Shown here one piece after another: positions 25,765 to 34,649 of a stretch of 42,995 nt of DNA; within the stretch, counting starts at the first letter, position 1, and each line of letters starts with the position of its first letter. This DNA comes from an uncultured Acinetobacter sp. (lineage in GTDB: Bacteria; Cyanobacteriota; Vampirovibrionia; Gastranaerophilales; Gastranaerophilaceae). The translations under genes were made by a program, and so were the position numbers. The stretch is taken from contig ONVC01000003.1 of the NCBI GenBank assembly GCA_900321205.1, forward strand, positions 15,380 to 58,374. Reading direction: 5' to 3'. Under the pieces are notes generated by a model. The model did no database searches, was not told the DNA's origin, and saw only the letters and a program-made list of their open reading frames with translations.

Positions 25765-26211
25765 ATGAAGGGTATTAAATTAGGTTTGGTTGCGATGGCT
25801 ATTGTTGCAATGACCGGTATCGCAAATGCAGGTGGAATCGGTTATATTGACTATGCAAAAGTTATCGATAACTATGATTATGCAAAACAGGTAACAAAAG
25901 AAGTTGATGCAAAAGGTTTAGAAATGCAGCAATTCCTTGTAGATAAAGAAAAAGAATATAAAAGCCTTGATACACCTCTAAAAAAACAAACATTTGAAGA
26001 CAGGGTATCTCAGGAGTTTAAAACAAAAGAAGCTGCATATATCGCTCTGAGAGAAAAAAGAGAAAAAGAAGTTTATGACAGAATTCAAAACGCTGCAAAA
26101 TCAGTTATGGTAGAACAAAAACTCGATGCTATTATGGACGTAAGAGGTGTTTTTGTAGGCGGTCTTGATATTACAGACAACGTTATACAAAAACTTAAAG
26201 CTACAAAATAA
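25765..26211 (+). CDS. Skp/OmpH-like periplasmic chaperone
   Basis: 148 residues. Signal peptide MKGIKLGLVAMAIVAMTGIA with cleavage near ANA-GG. IGYIDYAKVIDNYDYAK is the family start, and a long charged helical hairpin follows (KEYKSLDTPLKKQTFEDRV, REKREKEVYDRIQ), then DVRGVFVGGLDITDNVI. Skp-like chaperones hold unfolded outer-membrane proteins for BamA, and the gene order bamA-skp is the common one. AAAGGAG precedes the ATG. Confidence 0.92.
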   Translation: MKGIKLGLVAMAIVAMTGIANAGGIGYIDYAKVIDNYDYAKQVTKEVDAKGLEMQQFLVDKEKEYKSLDTPLKKQTFEDRVSQEFKTKEAAYIALREKREKEVYDRIQNAAKSVMVEQKLDAIMDVRGVFVGGLDITDNVIQKLKATK

Positions 26212-26250
26212 TATGCCGGTATCAGCTTGTATTATGCAGAAAGGTTTCGT

Positions 26251-27717
26251 ATGTACAATAAAAAAATGCAATATGTTATAAAATCAGTTCCTACAGATGA
26301 CAAACAGGCATTGGAGGATTTGCTTAATCAAATGTCTGATGAAGGCTGGGATTTATATACTATGCATGAAGTTGAAACGGAGTCCTCTTATGATTTTAAC
26401 TGTATATTTATGCGTCAAAAGCAGGAAGAGGAAAAAACAGACCTTGATGACATTGTTAATATAACAAGCTTTAAATACCGAATGGAAAAAATGCTTGCAG
26501 CTCCGTCAAGTCCGTATGCTTCCTGTAAAGAGATTCAGCTGAAAATCTCAAACCAGAAAGAACGTATCAGAAAAATCAAATCACAGCTTGAAAGCGACAA
26601 TTTATCACCAAAGGAAAAAAATCAGCTTAATACCCAAATGTCAGATGAACTCAGACAGCTGGAAAGTTTAAAGCAATCTTTGGTTAGTGAAATATCTCCC
26701 GATACTATGTTTGCAACAATAAAAGAAGAAAAATTTGTTGTAAATCTCTCGGAAGAAATACTTGAAGTTATTTCAATGGAAGCTAATGATAATCTTCTTG
26801 CGGAAACGGTTAAAATCCGTCAAAAACTTGCTGATTCTCTCGGGTATGTAATACCTCACGTTATTTTTCATAACAGCGATGAGCTTAACCAAAATGAGTT
26901 TAGTATTAAAATTCATGATATTGAACTTTTCAGAACTGTCGTGTTCCCGGGATATGTTGCGTATTATAAAGAAGATTTGAAAGGGTATAAGAGGACGGAA
27001 GACGATATTGTTCTCACAGATGAAATTACCGGCAAAAAGCTTATATGGATACCTCAGGAAAAAGTTAAAGATTTCTGGCTTCACGGTTTGACCGCTGTCG
27101 AGTATATCGGACACGCTATTGAAACTATCGCAGTAGAAGAAGTTTCGGATATAATGGATTATAATGATGTTAACAAATATGTGGAAAAAGTTTTGGAAAC
27201 AAACTCCTTCCTTGTTGATAACATTCTTCCGGATTTTCTTACGGCGTCTGATTTAAAATATTTACTTACTTGTTTAATAAGAGAACGTGTGTCGGTTAAG
27301 AATATAGTTTATATCTTTGAAAAGATAAATGACTACGCAGGTGAACCTACAAAAGAAGATTTGCTTGATAAAGTCAGACTGGCACTTTCAAAACATATCA
27401 TAAAAGACCTGGCGGTTGACGGTGAGCTAAGAGTTATTGAGTTCTCTGATGAAACGCTCGAAAAGATTTATGCATTCTTTGGCGAAGACGAAGAAGAAGG
27501 GATTGTTCGTATTGAGGCAAAAGATGTGGAAGCTATTGCAGACAGTATAAACAAATTTGCAAAATCTAAAAAAATCACTCAGCCAATAATTGTTGCTCCG
27601 ATGGATATAAGACATATGATATTTGTAATCTTATCTGAGTTTGTTCCTGATTTAACCGTTCTTGCTCACGAAGAACTTGTATCCGAATGTGATATTAAGT
27701 TCATTGGCAAAATTTAG
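26251..27717 (+). CDS. Soluble protein: DUF4177-like domain, coiled coil, FlhA/SctV cytoplasmic domain
   Basis: 488 residues from ATG 26251 (AAAGG six bases upstream; a TTG at 26227 is a weaker alternative). Residues about 5-57 resemble DUF4177 (LEDLLNQMSDEGWDLYTMH). Residues 85-140 are a charged coiled coil. From about 155 to the end it follows the C-terminal domain of the type III export gate FlhA/SctV: KIRQKLADSLGYVIPHVIF, IKIHDIELFRTVVFPG, LIWIPQEKVKDFW, LTAVEYIGHAIETI, VDNILPDFLTASDLKYLL, ERVSVKNIVYIFEKI, LSKHIIKDL, and the end CDIKFIGKI. The membrane half of FlhA is missing and no flagellar gene is near. It lies 39 bases after the Skp-like gene, perhaps in its operon. Confidence 0.82.
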   Translation: MYNKKMQYVIKSVPTDDKQALEDLLNQMSDEGWDLYTMHEVETESSYDFNCIFMRQKQEEEKTDLDDIVNITSFKYRMEKMLAAPSSPYASCKEIQLKISNQKERIRKIKSQLESDNLSPKEKNQLNTQMSDELRQLESLKQSLVSEISPDTMFATIKEEKFVVNLSEEILEVISMEANDNLLAETVKIRQKLADSLGYVIPHVIFHNSDELNQNEFSIKIHDIELFRTVVFPGYVAYYKEDLKGYKRTEDDIVLTDEITGKKLIWIPQEKVKDFWLHGLTAVEYIGHAIETIAVEEVSDIMDYNDVNKYVEKVLETNSFLVDNILPDFLTASDLKYLLTCLIRERVSVKNIVYIFEKINDYAGEPTKEDLLDKVRLALSKHIIKDLAVDGELRVIEFSDETLEKIYAFFGEDEEEGIVRIEAKDVEAIADSINKFAKSKKITQPIIVAPMDIRHMIFVILSEFVPDLTVLAHEELVSECDIKFIGKI

Positions 27718-27829
27718 CTGTATTTGTTAATATTTATTAATTCATAGTTGCTTTTTTGTTATATTTTGTATATCATTTTTTCAATAAATCAATTATCAAC
27801 AACAACTATTGTATTTGGAGGTATGTAGT

Positions 27830-29020
27830 ATGAAGTTATTGCCTATTGGCAGGTTTAGTTCAAAACCTGTATTTTCGGGTTATACAGTAGAAGACAGTAC
27901 ACCTTACGGTTATCCCAGAACACATCTTGATGCGGCATTGAGAACTAACAAACGTTATGAAAAGACGCTTGGAACTTTTCATGATGATGCTAAAAATAAA
28001 ATTTACTATGCCGATCCGCTGGAAAGTATTGATGACGGATTGAGAGAAAAAGTGGATTACATTTTTTATGATGATGAGCCGGCTTTTCCTGATATAAATA
28101 ATGAAGTAAGCAAAGCATACTTTAATGAACCCAAACCATACAGTACTTGGAAAATTGATACATATAAAAAATCTATTGATGATTATAAACAGTATTTTTA
28201 CAGAATGGAAATGGCTGATAGCAAGTTTGTAGGACTTTATACTGATAAACTGTATAATAATGTTGATGTAAATGATTCTAAAGAAAAAATTGATTATTAT
28301 AATGCAAGGATTGCTGACTCAAAATATAATCAGGAAACTGCTGCCGGTTGTATTGGATTCTTGGAAGAAGCAAGCGGTAAAATTGATTACAAAAATAACG
28401 TAGGGATAAAAGTTGCAAGTTTGAGTTATGAAATAAAACAACGCAGCGAAGAGCTTCCCAAAGCAGAAAAGGAACTTGAGCAAAGAATGCAATTAGAAAA
28501 TATTTTATCCAAACGTTTGAATAACCTGGAAAAACGAAAAAAAGCATACCTTGAACAGTTGCAACTGGTTAAAGAAGCTCAGGCAGAAACTCTTTCCGGA
28601 ATAAATGCCACGCAGGAAGCTCTGAATTATAATAAAGAATATTTACCAAAATTTGGTTCTTTTTTCTCATATACAGATTTTTTAGCATTACCGCTGGCTG
28701 AAGAAGGATATAAGAATGCAAACTTAAGATTAAAAATAGATAGCGGAAAAGAAGAAAAAGAGCAAACTTTTATAAATTCCCAGCTTGAGGATATTAAAAA
28801 ATCCATCGAAAAATATACAGTTCAAAAAGCAGAAAACAAAGTGTTTTTGAAAAAAATAACAGATTACAAAGAGCAGCTTCCGAAGATTATAGCGGATTTA
28901 AAAACGGAGTTAAATCAGAAAAGTGAAGAATATAAAAAACTGCAGGCGGAGTTAATTCCTTATTTTGATAAACTGAAAAATTACTTTTATAGTCGCGGTC
29001 TGAGACAAGTAAAATACTAA
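27830..29020 (+). CDS. Lineage-type coiled-coil protein with N-terminal FSG motif
   Basis: 396 residues from ATG 27830, which has GGAGGT upstream (an in-frame ATG at 27809 is upstream of that site). No signal peptide or membrane helix. The N-terminus reads KPVFSGYTVEDSTPYGYP, an F-x-G tag like those of other proteins here. Residues about 130-140 read DSKFVGLYTDKLYNN, matching TDFKGLYTDKSAQN at the start of the next gene. The rest is long Lys/Glu-rich coiled coil. Family not recognised. It is first of a two-gene operon, 11 bases before the next start. The gap of 112 bases upstream is AT-rich with TATATT-like boxes. Confidence 0.78.
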   Translation: MKLLPIGRFSSKPVFSGYTVEDSTPYGYPRTHLDAALRTNKRYEKTLGTFHDDAKNKIYYADPLESIDDGLREKVDYIFYDDEPAFPDINNEVSKAYFNEPKPYSTWKIDTYKKSIDDYKQYFYRMEMADSKFVGLYTDKLYNNVDVNDSKEKIDYYNARIADSKYNQETAAGCIGFLEEASGKIDYKNNVGIKVASLSYEIKQRSEELPKAEKELEQRMQLENILSKRLNNLEKRKKAYLEQLQLVKEAQAETLSGINATQEALNYNKEYLPKFGSFFSYTDFLALPLAEEGYKNANLRLKIDSGKEEKEQTFINSQLEDIKKSIEKYTVQKAENKVFLKKITDYKEQLPKIIADLKTELNQKSEEYKKLQAELIPYFDKLKNYFYSRGLRQVKY

Positions 29021-29031
29021 GGAGTTTTAAT

Positions 29032-29958
29032 ATGAAAATTCAAGCAATAACCAATACTGATTTTAAAGGCTTATATACAGATAAATCTGCACAGAACAGA
29101 GGAAATTGGAAAATTGAATACCAGCCATACAGTTGGGAAAAACTTAATACGTACAAATTTGGTACGGCATCACAGGAAGAATGGAATATTCTGGCGAACA
29201 GTCTTCCTGATAATGAAAAACATTTCACGGAAACGAAACCGCGCAAATATGATTGGTATCCAAAAGAAGGCAGGGAATCATGCAGAGATATTTTAGGTAC
29301 TGAGTTTTACTACCATGACTTTGAAACAAAAAAAATGCGTAATGTGATTGACCATAAAGAGGCATTAAACCTGGAAGATTCTTTGAATGTTCTAAACAGA
29401 AAACTCGCAAGATTTCTTGATTTGAAAGAAGAAGAAATGAAATCTTTGGAAGATATCTTTACGAGCGACAAAGAAATTATCAATAAACATTCCGCAGATT
29501 TTGACCATTATTCAAGCGATTATGATGATAGTTTTCTTTCAAGGACAAACGATAAGAAATACAATAAACAAAAAATGGTTGAACACAAAAACGGTTTAAA
29601 AGAAAAAGCTGATACGATGTTTGACAATATTCAAAAATACATCGGCTTAAGAACTTCTTCCGAGCAGGTAAAAGAAAAAAGATTAAATATTGAACAGGAA
29701 ATAGCTCTGATAAACAAGGCAAAAAACTCAGGTAACTTAATTGATATAAGTCAAAGAGTTTATGTTTATGACCCAAATAAAAAATTATGGGATGCTCTGC
29801 AAAATATTCAGGCTGCAAAAAACAAACTTGTAGCTCTACCTCACAGAACAATATCAGTACGGGAAATATTGAATGAAATCGGAGCACATATAAAAGAATG
29901 CGATATTCCTGAAAAAGCAATAGAATATATTGATATGTTGATAAAAAACAGACGTTAA
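29032..29958 (+). CDS. Lineage-type protein with N-terminal FKG motif
   Basis: 308 residues, start supported by AGGAG. The tag is at the very N-terminus: NTDFKGLYTDKS (residues 8-19). WKIEYQPYSWEKLNTYK (from about residue 25) resembles KPYSTWKIDTYKKSIDDY of the gene before it, so the two are probably distant paralogues. Charged helices follow (LNRKLARFLDLKEEEMKSL; KEKRLNIEQEIALINKAK). No signal peptide, membrane helix or enzyme motif was seen. Function unknown. Confidence 0.78.
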   Translation: MKIQAITNTDFKGLYTDKSAQNRGNWKIEYQPYSWEKLNTYKFGTASQEEWNILANSLPDNEKHFTETKPRKYDWYPKEGRESCRDILGTEFYYHDFETKKMRNVIDHKEALNLEDSLNVLNRKLARFLDLKEEEMKSLEDIFTSDKEIINKHSADFDHYSSDYDDSFLSRTNDKKYNKQKMVEHKNGLKEKADTMFDNIQKYIGLRTSSEQVKEKRLNIEQEIALINKAKNSGNLIDISQRVYVYDPNKKLWDALQNIQAAKNKLVALPHRTISVREILNEIGAHIKECDIPEKAIEYIDMLIKNRR

Positions 29959-30000
29959 GTTGTAGTTTAAAGCTGGTTTTGTAAAACTGACAATAATAAT

Positions 30001-30032
30001 AAAAGTGGTACATCTTTTGATGCACCACTTTT
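30001..30032. terminator. Bidirectional terminator between the FKG pair and PPDK
   Basis: AAAAGTGGT and ACCACTTTT arms extended inward, after one mismatch, by CATC / GATG around a TTTT loop. A and T runs flank both sides. It sits between convergent stops at 29958 and 30050. Confidence 0.85.
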
Positions 30033-30049
30033 GGTATATTGTATATTAA

Positions 30050-32716
30050 TTATACTCTTGCCAATTGTTTTCTCGGGCAAGCGATAGCAGCTTGTGCAGC
30101 AGCAAGTTTAGCTTGCGGAATACGGAATGGTGAGCAAGAAACGTAGTTAAGTCCGATTTTGTGAGCGTACTTAACAGAATCAGGATCTCCGCCGTGTTCG
30201 CCGCAGATACCGCCAACTAAGTTAGAGTTTACAGCTTTACCTTCGTTGATAGACATTTCGATTAATCTTCCAACACCTTTTTGGTCTAAAGTGATGAACG
30301 GGTTAGAAGGTAAAATCTTTTGTTCAACGTAGTTCTTTAAGAACTTACCTTCTGCATCATCTCTTGAATAACCGAATGTCATCTGAGTAAGGTCGTTAGT
30401 ACCATAAGAGAAGAATTCAGCTTCTGTTGCAACTTCGTCAGCTGTAAGAGCTGCACGAGGGATTTCAATCATAGTACCGAATTTGTAATCTACTCTGATA
30501 CCTTTTTCGTTCATAACCTGTTCGGCAACTGCAACTAATGTAGCTTTTGCAGTCTTGAGCTCGTTGATATGACCGATAAGCGGAATCATAATCCAAGGTT
30601 GGATTTTAGCGCCTTCTTTTGCTAAATCACAGCAAGCTTCAAAGATTGCTCTAACCTGCATTTCGTTGATTTCAGGGTAAGTAAGACCCAAACGGCAGCC
30701 TCTCAGACCCATCATCGGGTTAGATTCTGACAAGTTTTCAACGATTTCTAACATTTTTTCGTCTTCTGAGTAGTCTTGATTTAAAGCACGTTTTGTAGCA
30801 ACTTTTTCAATCAATTCTATCTTAGAAGGTAAGAATTCGTGAAGCGGCGGGTCAAGTAAACGAACTGTTAACGGTTTGTCGCCTAAAGCCTTGAACATAG
30901 CATAGAAGTCATTGTATTGCATTGGAAGTAAGTGAGAAAGAGCTTCTTTTCTTGCTTCTGTAGTTCCGGCAATAATCATTTTTTGTACCCAAGGAAGTCT
31001 GTCAGGATCCATAAACATGTGTTCCGTACGGCAAAGACCAACACCTTCTGCACCAAATTTCTTAGCGTTTTCGATATCCTTAGGAGTATCAGCGTTAGCT
31101 TCAACATGAAGTTCCTTGATGTCATCAACCCAAGAGAAGAAGGTTTCAAAGTCTTCGTCAAGACCAGCCTGTACAAGCTCAATTGCGCCTTCCATAACTT
31201 CACCTGTTCCACCGTCAAGAGAAATGATATCGTCTTTGTGGAATACGGTTCCGTCAGCACAAGTAATAGTTTCTTTTGCTAAGTCAATGATTAAGTCTTC
31301 ACAACCTGAAACGCAAGGTTTACCCATACCTTTTGCAACAACTGCTGCGTGAGAAGTTGCACCGCCTCTGAGAGTAAGAACACCCTGAGAAACAGCCATT
31401 CCGTGAATATCGTCAGGACAAGTTTCAATTCTTACTAAGATAACTTTTTCGCCTGCTTCACCACGTCTTGCAGCTTCTTCTGTATCAAATACGATTTTAC
31501 CTACTGCTGCTCCCGGAGATGCGTTAACACCTTTAGAAACTTTGTGAGAGTGTTTAACTTTATCCGGGTTAAAGCAAGGTAGTAATACCTGGTAAACTGA
31601 ATAAGGGTCAACCTGGTTGATAGCTTCTTCTTTTGTAATAATACCTTCATTATACATATCCACGGCAATCTTGATAGCAGCCTTAGCAGTTCTCTTACCG
31701 TTTCTTGTCTGTAAAATCCATAATTTACCTCTTTCAACGGTAAATTCCATATCCTGAACGTCGTGGTAGCCTTTTTCTAATTGTTTAGCAATATTAACAT
31801 ATTGTTCATAGATGTCAGGCATATCTGTTTCAAGTTCAGCAATCTGTTTAGGAGTTCTGATACCGGCAACAACATCTTCACCCTGAGCATTAACAAGGTA
31901 TTCGCCATAGAACTTGTTTTCACCTGTTGCCGGGTTACGTGTGAATGAAACACCTGTTGCACAATCGTTACCCATGTTACCGAATACCATTGTCTGAACG
32001 TTAACAGCAGTACCGAAGTTGTGGTCGATTTTGTTCATGTTTCTGTAAGCAACTGCACGAGGAATATTCCAGGAACGGAATACAGCTTCAATAGCTTCCT
32101 GAAGTTGTACATAAGGATCTTGCGGGAACTCTTTTCCTGTAACTTCTTTAATTTTTGCTTTGTAGATAGGAATCAAAGATTTCCAGCCTTCAGCAGATAT
32201 TTCAGTATCAGAAGTTACACCTTCTCTTGCTTTAACTTTTTCAACTTCAGATTCAAAGTATTTCTGTCTGTCCATTTCCCAAGCAACAGAACCGAACATA
32301 GTTAAAAATCTTCTGTATGAATCGTAGCAGAAACGAGGATTGTTTGTTAATTTAACCATAGCTTCCACTGTTTCATCGTTTAAACCTAAGTTTAATATTG
32401 TTTCCATCATACCGGGCATTGAAACTCTTGCCCCTGAACGAACAGAAACCAATAGCGGATTTGATAAATCGCCAAATTTCTTTCCTGCTTGTTCTTCAAC
32501 GGTTTTAAGAGCGAATTTTACTTCGTCCATTAATCCGGCAGGCATTTTGTTACCGTGGTTGATGTAGTCCATACAAGTTTCAGTTGTGATTGTAAGTCCC
32601 GGAGGAACAGGAAGACCTAAGTTAGTCATTTCTGCAAGGTTAGCACCTTTACCGCCGAGGAGCGCACGCATATCAGCGTTGCCTTCTTTGAATAGCCATA
32701 CTCTTTTTTCAGCCAT
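30050..32716 (-). CDS. ppdK: Pyruvate, phosphate dikinase
   Basis: 888 residues, full length. The N-terminal ATP-grasp domain has GKGANLAEM and VRSGARVSMPGMMET. The swivelling phosphohistidine domain has GGATSHAAVVAKGMG with phospho-His456. The PEP/pyruvate TIM barrel has GLCRTEHMF, MIEIPRAAL, SYGTNDLTQM and the catalytic-Cys segment GICGEHGGDP. It interconverts pyruvate + ATP + Pi with PEP + AMP + PPi in the cytoplasm, and in anaerobes often works in PPi-linked glycolysis. AAGGAGA precedes the ATG. Upstream is a GC-richer repeat-like stretch that would be its 5' leader. Confidence 0.98.
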   Translation of the reverse strand: MAEKRVWLFKEGNADMRALLGGKGANLAEMTNLGLPVPPGLTITTETCMDYINHGNKMPAGLMDEVKFALKTVEEQAGKKFGDLSNPLLVSVRSGARVSMPGMMETILNLGLNDETVEAMVKLTNNPRFCYDSYRRFLTMFGSVAWEMDRQKYFESEVEKVKAREGVTSDTEISAEGWKSLIPIYKAKIKEVTGKEFPQDPYVQLQEAIEAVFRSWNIPRAVAYRNMNKIDHNFGTAVNVQTMVFGNMGNDCATGVSFTRNPATGENKFYGEYLVNAQGEDVVAGIRTPKQIAELETDMPDIYEQYVNIAKQLEKGYHDVQDMEFTVERGKLWILQTRNGKRTAKAAIKIAVDMYNEGIITKEEAINQVDPYSVYQVLLPCFNPDKVKHSHKVSKGVNASPGAAVGKIVFDTEEAARRGEAGEKVILVRIETCPDDIHGMAVSQGVLTLRGGATSHAAVVAKGMGKPCVSGCEDLIIDLAKETITCADGTVFHKDDIISLDGGTGEVMEGAIELVQAGLDEDFETFFSWVDDIKELHVEANADTPKDIENAKKFGAEGVGLCRTEHMFMDPDRLPWVQKMIIAGTTEARKEALSHLLPMQYNDFYAMFKALGDKPLTVRLLDPPLHEFLPSKIELIEKVATKRALNQDYSEDEKMLEIVENLSESNPMMGLRGCRLGLTYPEINEMQVRAIFEACCDLAKEGAKIQPWIMIPLIGHINELKTAKATLVAVAEQVMNEKGIRVDYKFGTMIEIPRAALTADEVATEAEFFSYGTNDLTQMTFGYSRDDAEGKFLKNYVEQKILPSNPFITLDQKGVGRLIEMSINEGKAVNSNLVGGICGEHGGDPDSVKYAHKIGLNYVSCSPFRIPQAKLAAAQAAIACPRKQLARV

Positions 32717-32741
32717 TTTATTTTTTCTCCTTCTTTATTTT

Positions 32742-32824
32742 GTCGGGTTTCACCCAACCTACATTATTTCAGGTCTTTGGGGTTTGTCCCCTCACCCCTA
32801 CCCTCTCCCGTTGGGCGAGTAGGA
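32742..32824. repeat. GC-rich repeat-like remnants in an AT-rich gap
   Basis: Two short blocks stand out in composition. 32742-32766 reads like a shortened copy of the widespread TTGGGTTTC...AACCCAACCTAC palindromic element. 32788-32824 has the CCCTCACCCCTACCCTCTCC pattern of another common dispersed element, ending in a CTCTCCC / GGGCGAG imperfect hairpin. Both assignments are from memory of such elements. They lie in the probable PPDK leader. Confidence 0.45.
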
Positions 32825-33039
32825 ATGTTTTTTTGATTTGTGTAGTGTGCAATTTTTTGCACAATTTACAAAAGAAAGCATAACATAAACATTTTTACAT
32901 GTAAAATGCCAAAACCATTTTCCCCTTTATATTTACCCCTTATTGTTAATTTTTGTAACAAATATATTATATTTAGTCAATTTCAACCATTTATGTATTT
33001 TGTGTGGATGTAAAATGAGAAAAGAAAGAAGGTAGATGT
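32825..33039. other. AT-rich divergent gap between ppdK and the ITFKA gene
   Basis: No gene seen. A perfect TGTGCAA-TTTT-TTGCACA hairpin lies at 32846-32863. AT-rich sequence with TATATTATATT near 32965 probably holds the promoter of the rightward gene at 33040. Confidence 0.5.
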
Positions 33040-33585
33040 ATGATTAATGCTGTAAATGTAAATAATAATCCGCATATAACTTTTAAAGCAAAATCCGGAA
33101 ACAGAAAACAAATTCATGAATTTATTGATAAAACAAGTGATTTGGCTCGTGATATTTTAAATAAGGACAGACCGGTTGCGGAAAAAAGGGAAGGGGCAAT
33201 AAGAAGAATTTTATCCGGTTTAAAAATTAAAGACTTGTTTGTCGGCAAAAAAATTAAATCCGAAGAAGCTACAATTGAACATATTAAAGAAAGAAAGAGA
33301 ACTACTGAAGAAATCGTAGATTATTTAGGTTTTGAAATGCCTAAAAAGGTTATGTTAGAACGATTAAAAAAAGAAAATCCAGAGGCTTACAGAGTTCAAA
33401 TGATGAATGAAGCAGAACATAAAATTATGTTAATGTCTAACTGGGATATTCTAAAAACAGTTTTAAAAGGAATATTAAAAAAACAGCCTAACGGTGAGTA
33501 TGAAAAAGAAATAGAGAAAGCCGTAGTTGACGGAATGGTGGATGCAGATCATGCGGGTGCACTGCTTACAAAAATACAAAAATAA
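33040..33585 (+). CDS. Lineage-type basic protein with N-terminal ITFKA motif
   Basis: 181 residues, start supported by GAAGG. N-terminus MINAVNVNNNPHITFKAKSG carries the tag at residues 13-17. The rest is helical and Lys/Glu-rich (KEREGAIRR-like segments, ERKRTTEEIVDYLGFEMPKK) and ends DADHAGALLTKIQK. No signal peptide, membrane helix or known domain. It is followed by its own strong terminator, so it is monocistronic. Function unknown. Confidence 0.75.
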   Translation: MINAVNVNNNPHITFKAKSGNRKQIHEFIDKTSDLARDILNKDRPVAEKREGAIRRILSGLKIKDLFVGKKIKSEEATIEHIKERKRTTEEIVDYLGFEMPKKVMLERLKKENPEAYRVQMMNEAEHKIMLMSNWDILKTVLKGILKKQPNGEYEKEIEKAVVDGMVDADHAGALLTKIQK

Positions 33586-33624
33586 TATGATTTGAATAGG
33601 TTCAGTCTGTACAGAAAAAAGTAT

Positions 33625-33652
33625 AATAGGTGTATCAGATGATACACCTATT
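33625..33652 (+). terminator. Terminator after the ITFKA gene
   Basis: Twelve-base perfect arms AATAGGTGTATC / GATACACCTATT with a four-base loop, ending in T residues, 40 bases after the stop. The remaining 128 bases to the tRNA are AT-rich; only the tRNA promoter (TATAAA near 33761) is suspected there. Confidence 0.85.
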
Positions 33653-33780
33653 TAAATTATAAAAATACAAATATTATGGTCAAAAACAAAGTAATACAAT
33701 ATTTTAAGTGTAATTATATTTATTTCACCACTTGATTTTTTATATTTAGCGAACAATAATATAAATGTAAAATTTAATAT

Positions 33781-33857
<77 letters not shown>

Positions 33858-33863
33858 ATTATA

Positions 33864-33898
33864 AAAAAGAGTTTCAATTTATTTGAAGCTCTTTTTTT
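33864..33898 (+). terminator. Terminator after the initiator tRNA
   Basis: AAAAAGAG and CTCTTTTT with an inner TTCAA / TTGAA stem and an eight-base T run, seven bases after the tRNA. The next 136 bases up to 34034 are AT-rich without a visible gene. Confidence 0.88.
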
Positions 33899-34034
33899 TG
33901 TTGTTATAAAAGAATTTCCATCTTTAGTTATAGGTATTATTCAGAAGATATCCTCTATTTTAATGATTTTTTTTTCACAAAATATTGGTACTGTAGGAAG
34001 GTAAACTAGTCAATAGTAAAAGAAAGGATAGTAT

Positions 34035-34649
34035 ATGGAAATACGCAAACTTGAGCTTAATTTAGGTCAAAAAATTGCTAATCCGTTCAAAACAACTCGC
34101 AAATCAACAACAAATCCGTTTAAGTACAATGATTTTGAAGGCAATACCATCGATCCGTTGATTTGTGCTGACGTATTAGTAAGCTTCAAAGGAAAAGAAA
34201 GTAAATTAAAAATGATATCAGCTTCTGTTGTCGGAAGTATGGTTAAATTGAGAAATAGCATTACAGAGCCGATTGTTAACTTTGTTAACAGGGTAAAAAC
34301 CGGTATTACAAGCGCAATCGACTATGTTCATAATAACGCAGGTCTTAAAAACTGGTCAGAATCATTACATACAACAGGTGAAAAAATTAACGGTATTCTG
34401 AGTTATGATGTAGGAAAAGGACTCAGTGATTCTCTCTCAGGTATTGGTAAGACAATTTCTGACAGAATTTCCGCAATAAATGGCGATATTACAGGTATCG
34501 GTAAAGATTTATCCGCAAAATGGAATACTCTTATCGGTAAAGTTCATTCAGGAAACAAAATTTCAACAGACTTATCAGTTGCAGAACTTAAAGATTTATG
34601 GATAAAAGAAAATGAATTAGCTGCAAATGCTATCAAGGAGGCTGCATAA
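34035..34649 (+). CDS. Lineage-type protein with VSFKG motif, first of a coupled pair
   Basis: 204 residues, AAAGGA upstream. The tag VSFKGKES is at residues about 52-59, after an Asn/Thr-rich stretch with two NPFK copies (ANPFKTT, TNPFKYND). The remainder is amphipathic helix with repeating Ile/Val-Ser-Gly spacing (VGKGLSDSLSGIGKTISDR, INGDITGIGKDLSAKWNT), reminiscent of apolipoprotein- or phasin-like helices that lie on surfaces. No signal peptide or true membrane helix. The stop overlaps the next start (TAATG). Function unknown. Confidence 0.75.
   Translation: MEIRKLELNLGQKIANPFKTTRKSTTNPFKYNDFEGNTIDPLICADVLVSFKGKESKLKMISASVVGSMVKLRNSITEPIVNFVNRVKTGITSAIDYVHNNAGLKNWSESLHTTGEKINGILSYDVGKGLSDSLSGIGKTISDRISAINGDITGIGKDLSAKWNTLIGKVHSGNKISTDLSVAELKDLWIKENELAANAIKEAA

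Noticed and set aside
26251..27717. Evidence for a flagellum or type III secretion system in this region
   Set aside because: Only the cytoplasmic domain of an export gate is present. No membrane export component, ATPase, ring or filament gene occurs in the window.
32586..32822. Frame on the plus strand ending in SPHPYPLPLGE
   Set aside because: It overlaps ppdK on the other strand and its end is the typical spurious translation of a dispersed GC-rich repeat.
33676..33735. A 19-codon frame starting at an ATG between terminator and tRNA
   Set aside because: No ribosome site, extreme AT composition and no structural support; taken as chance.
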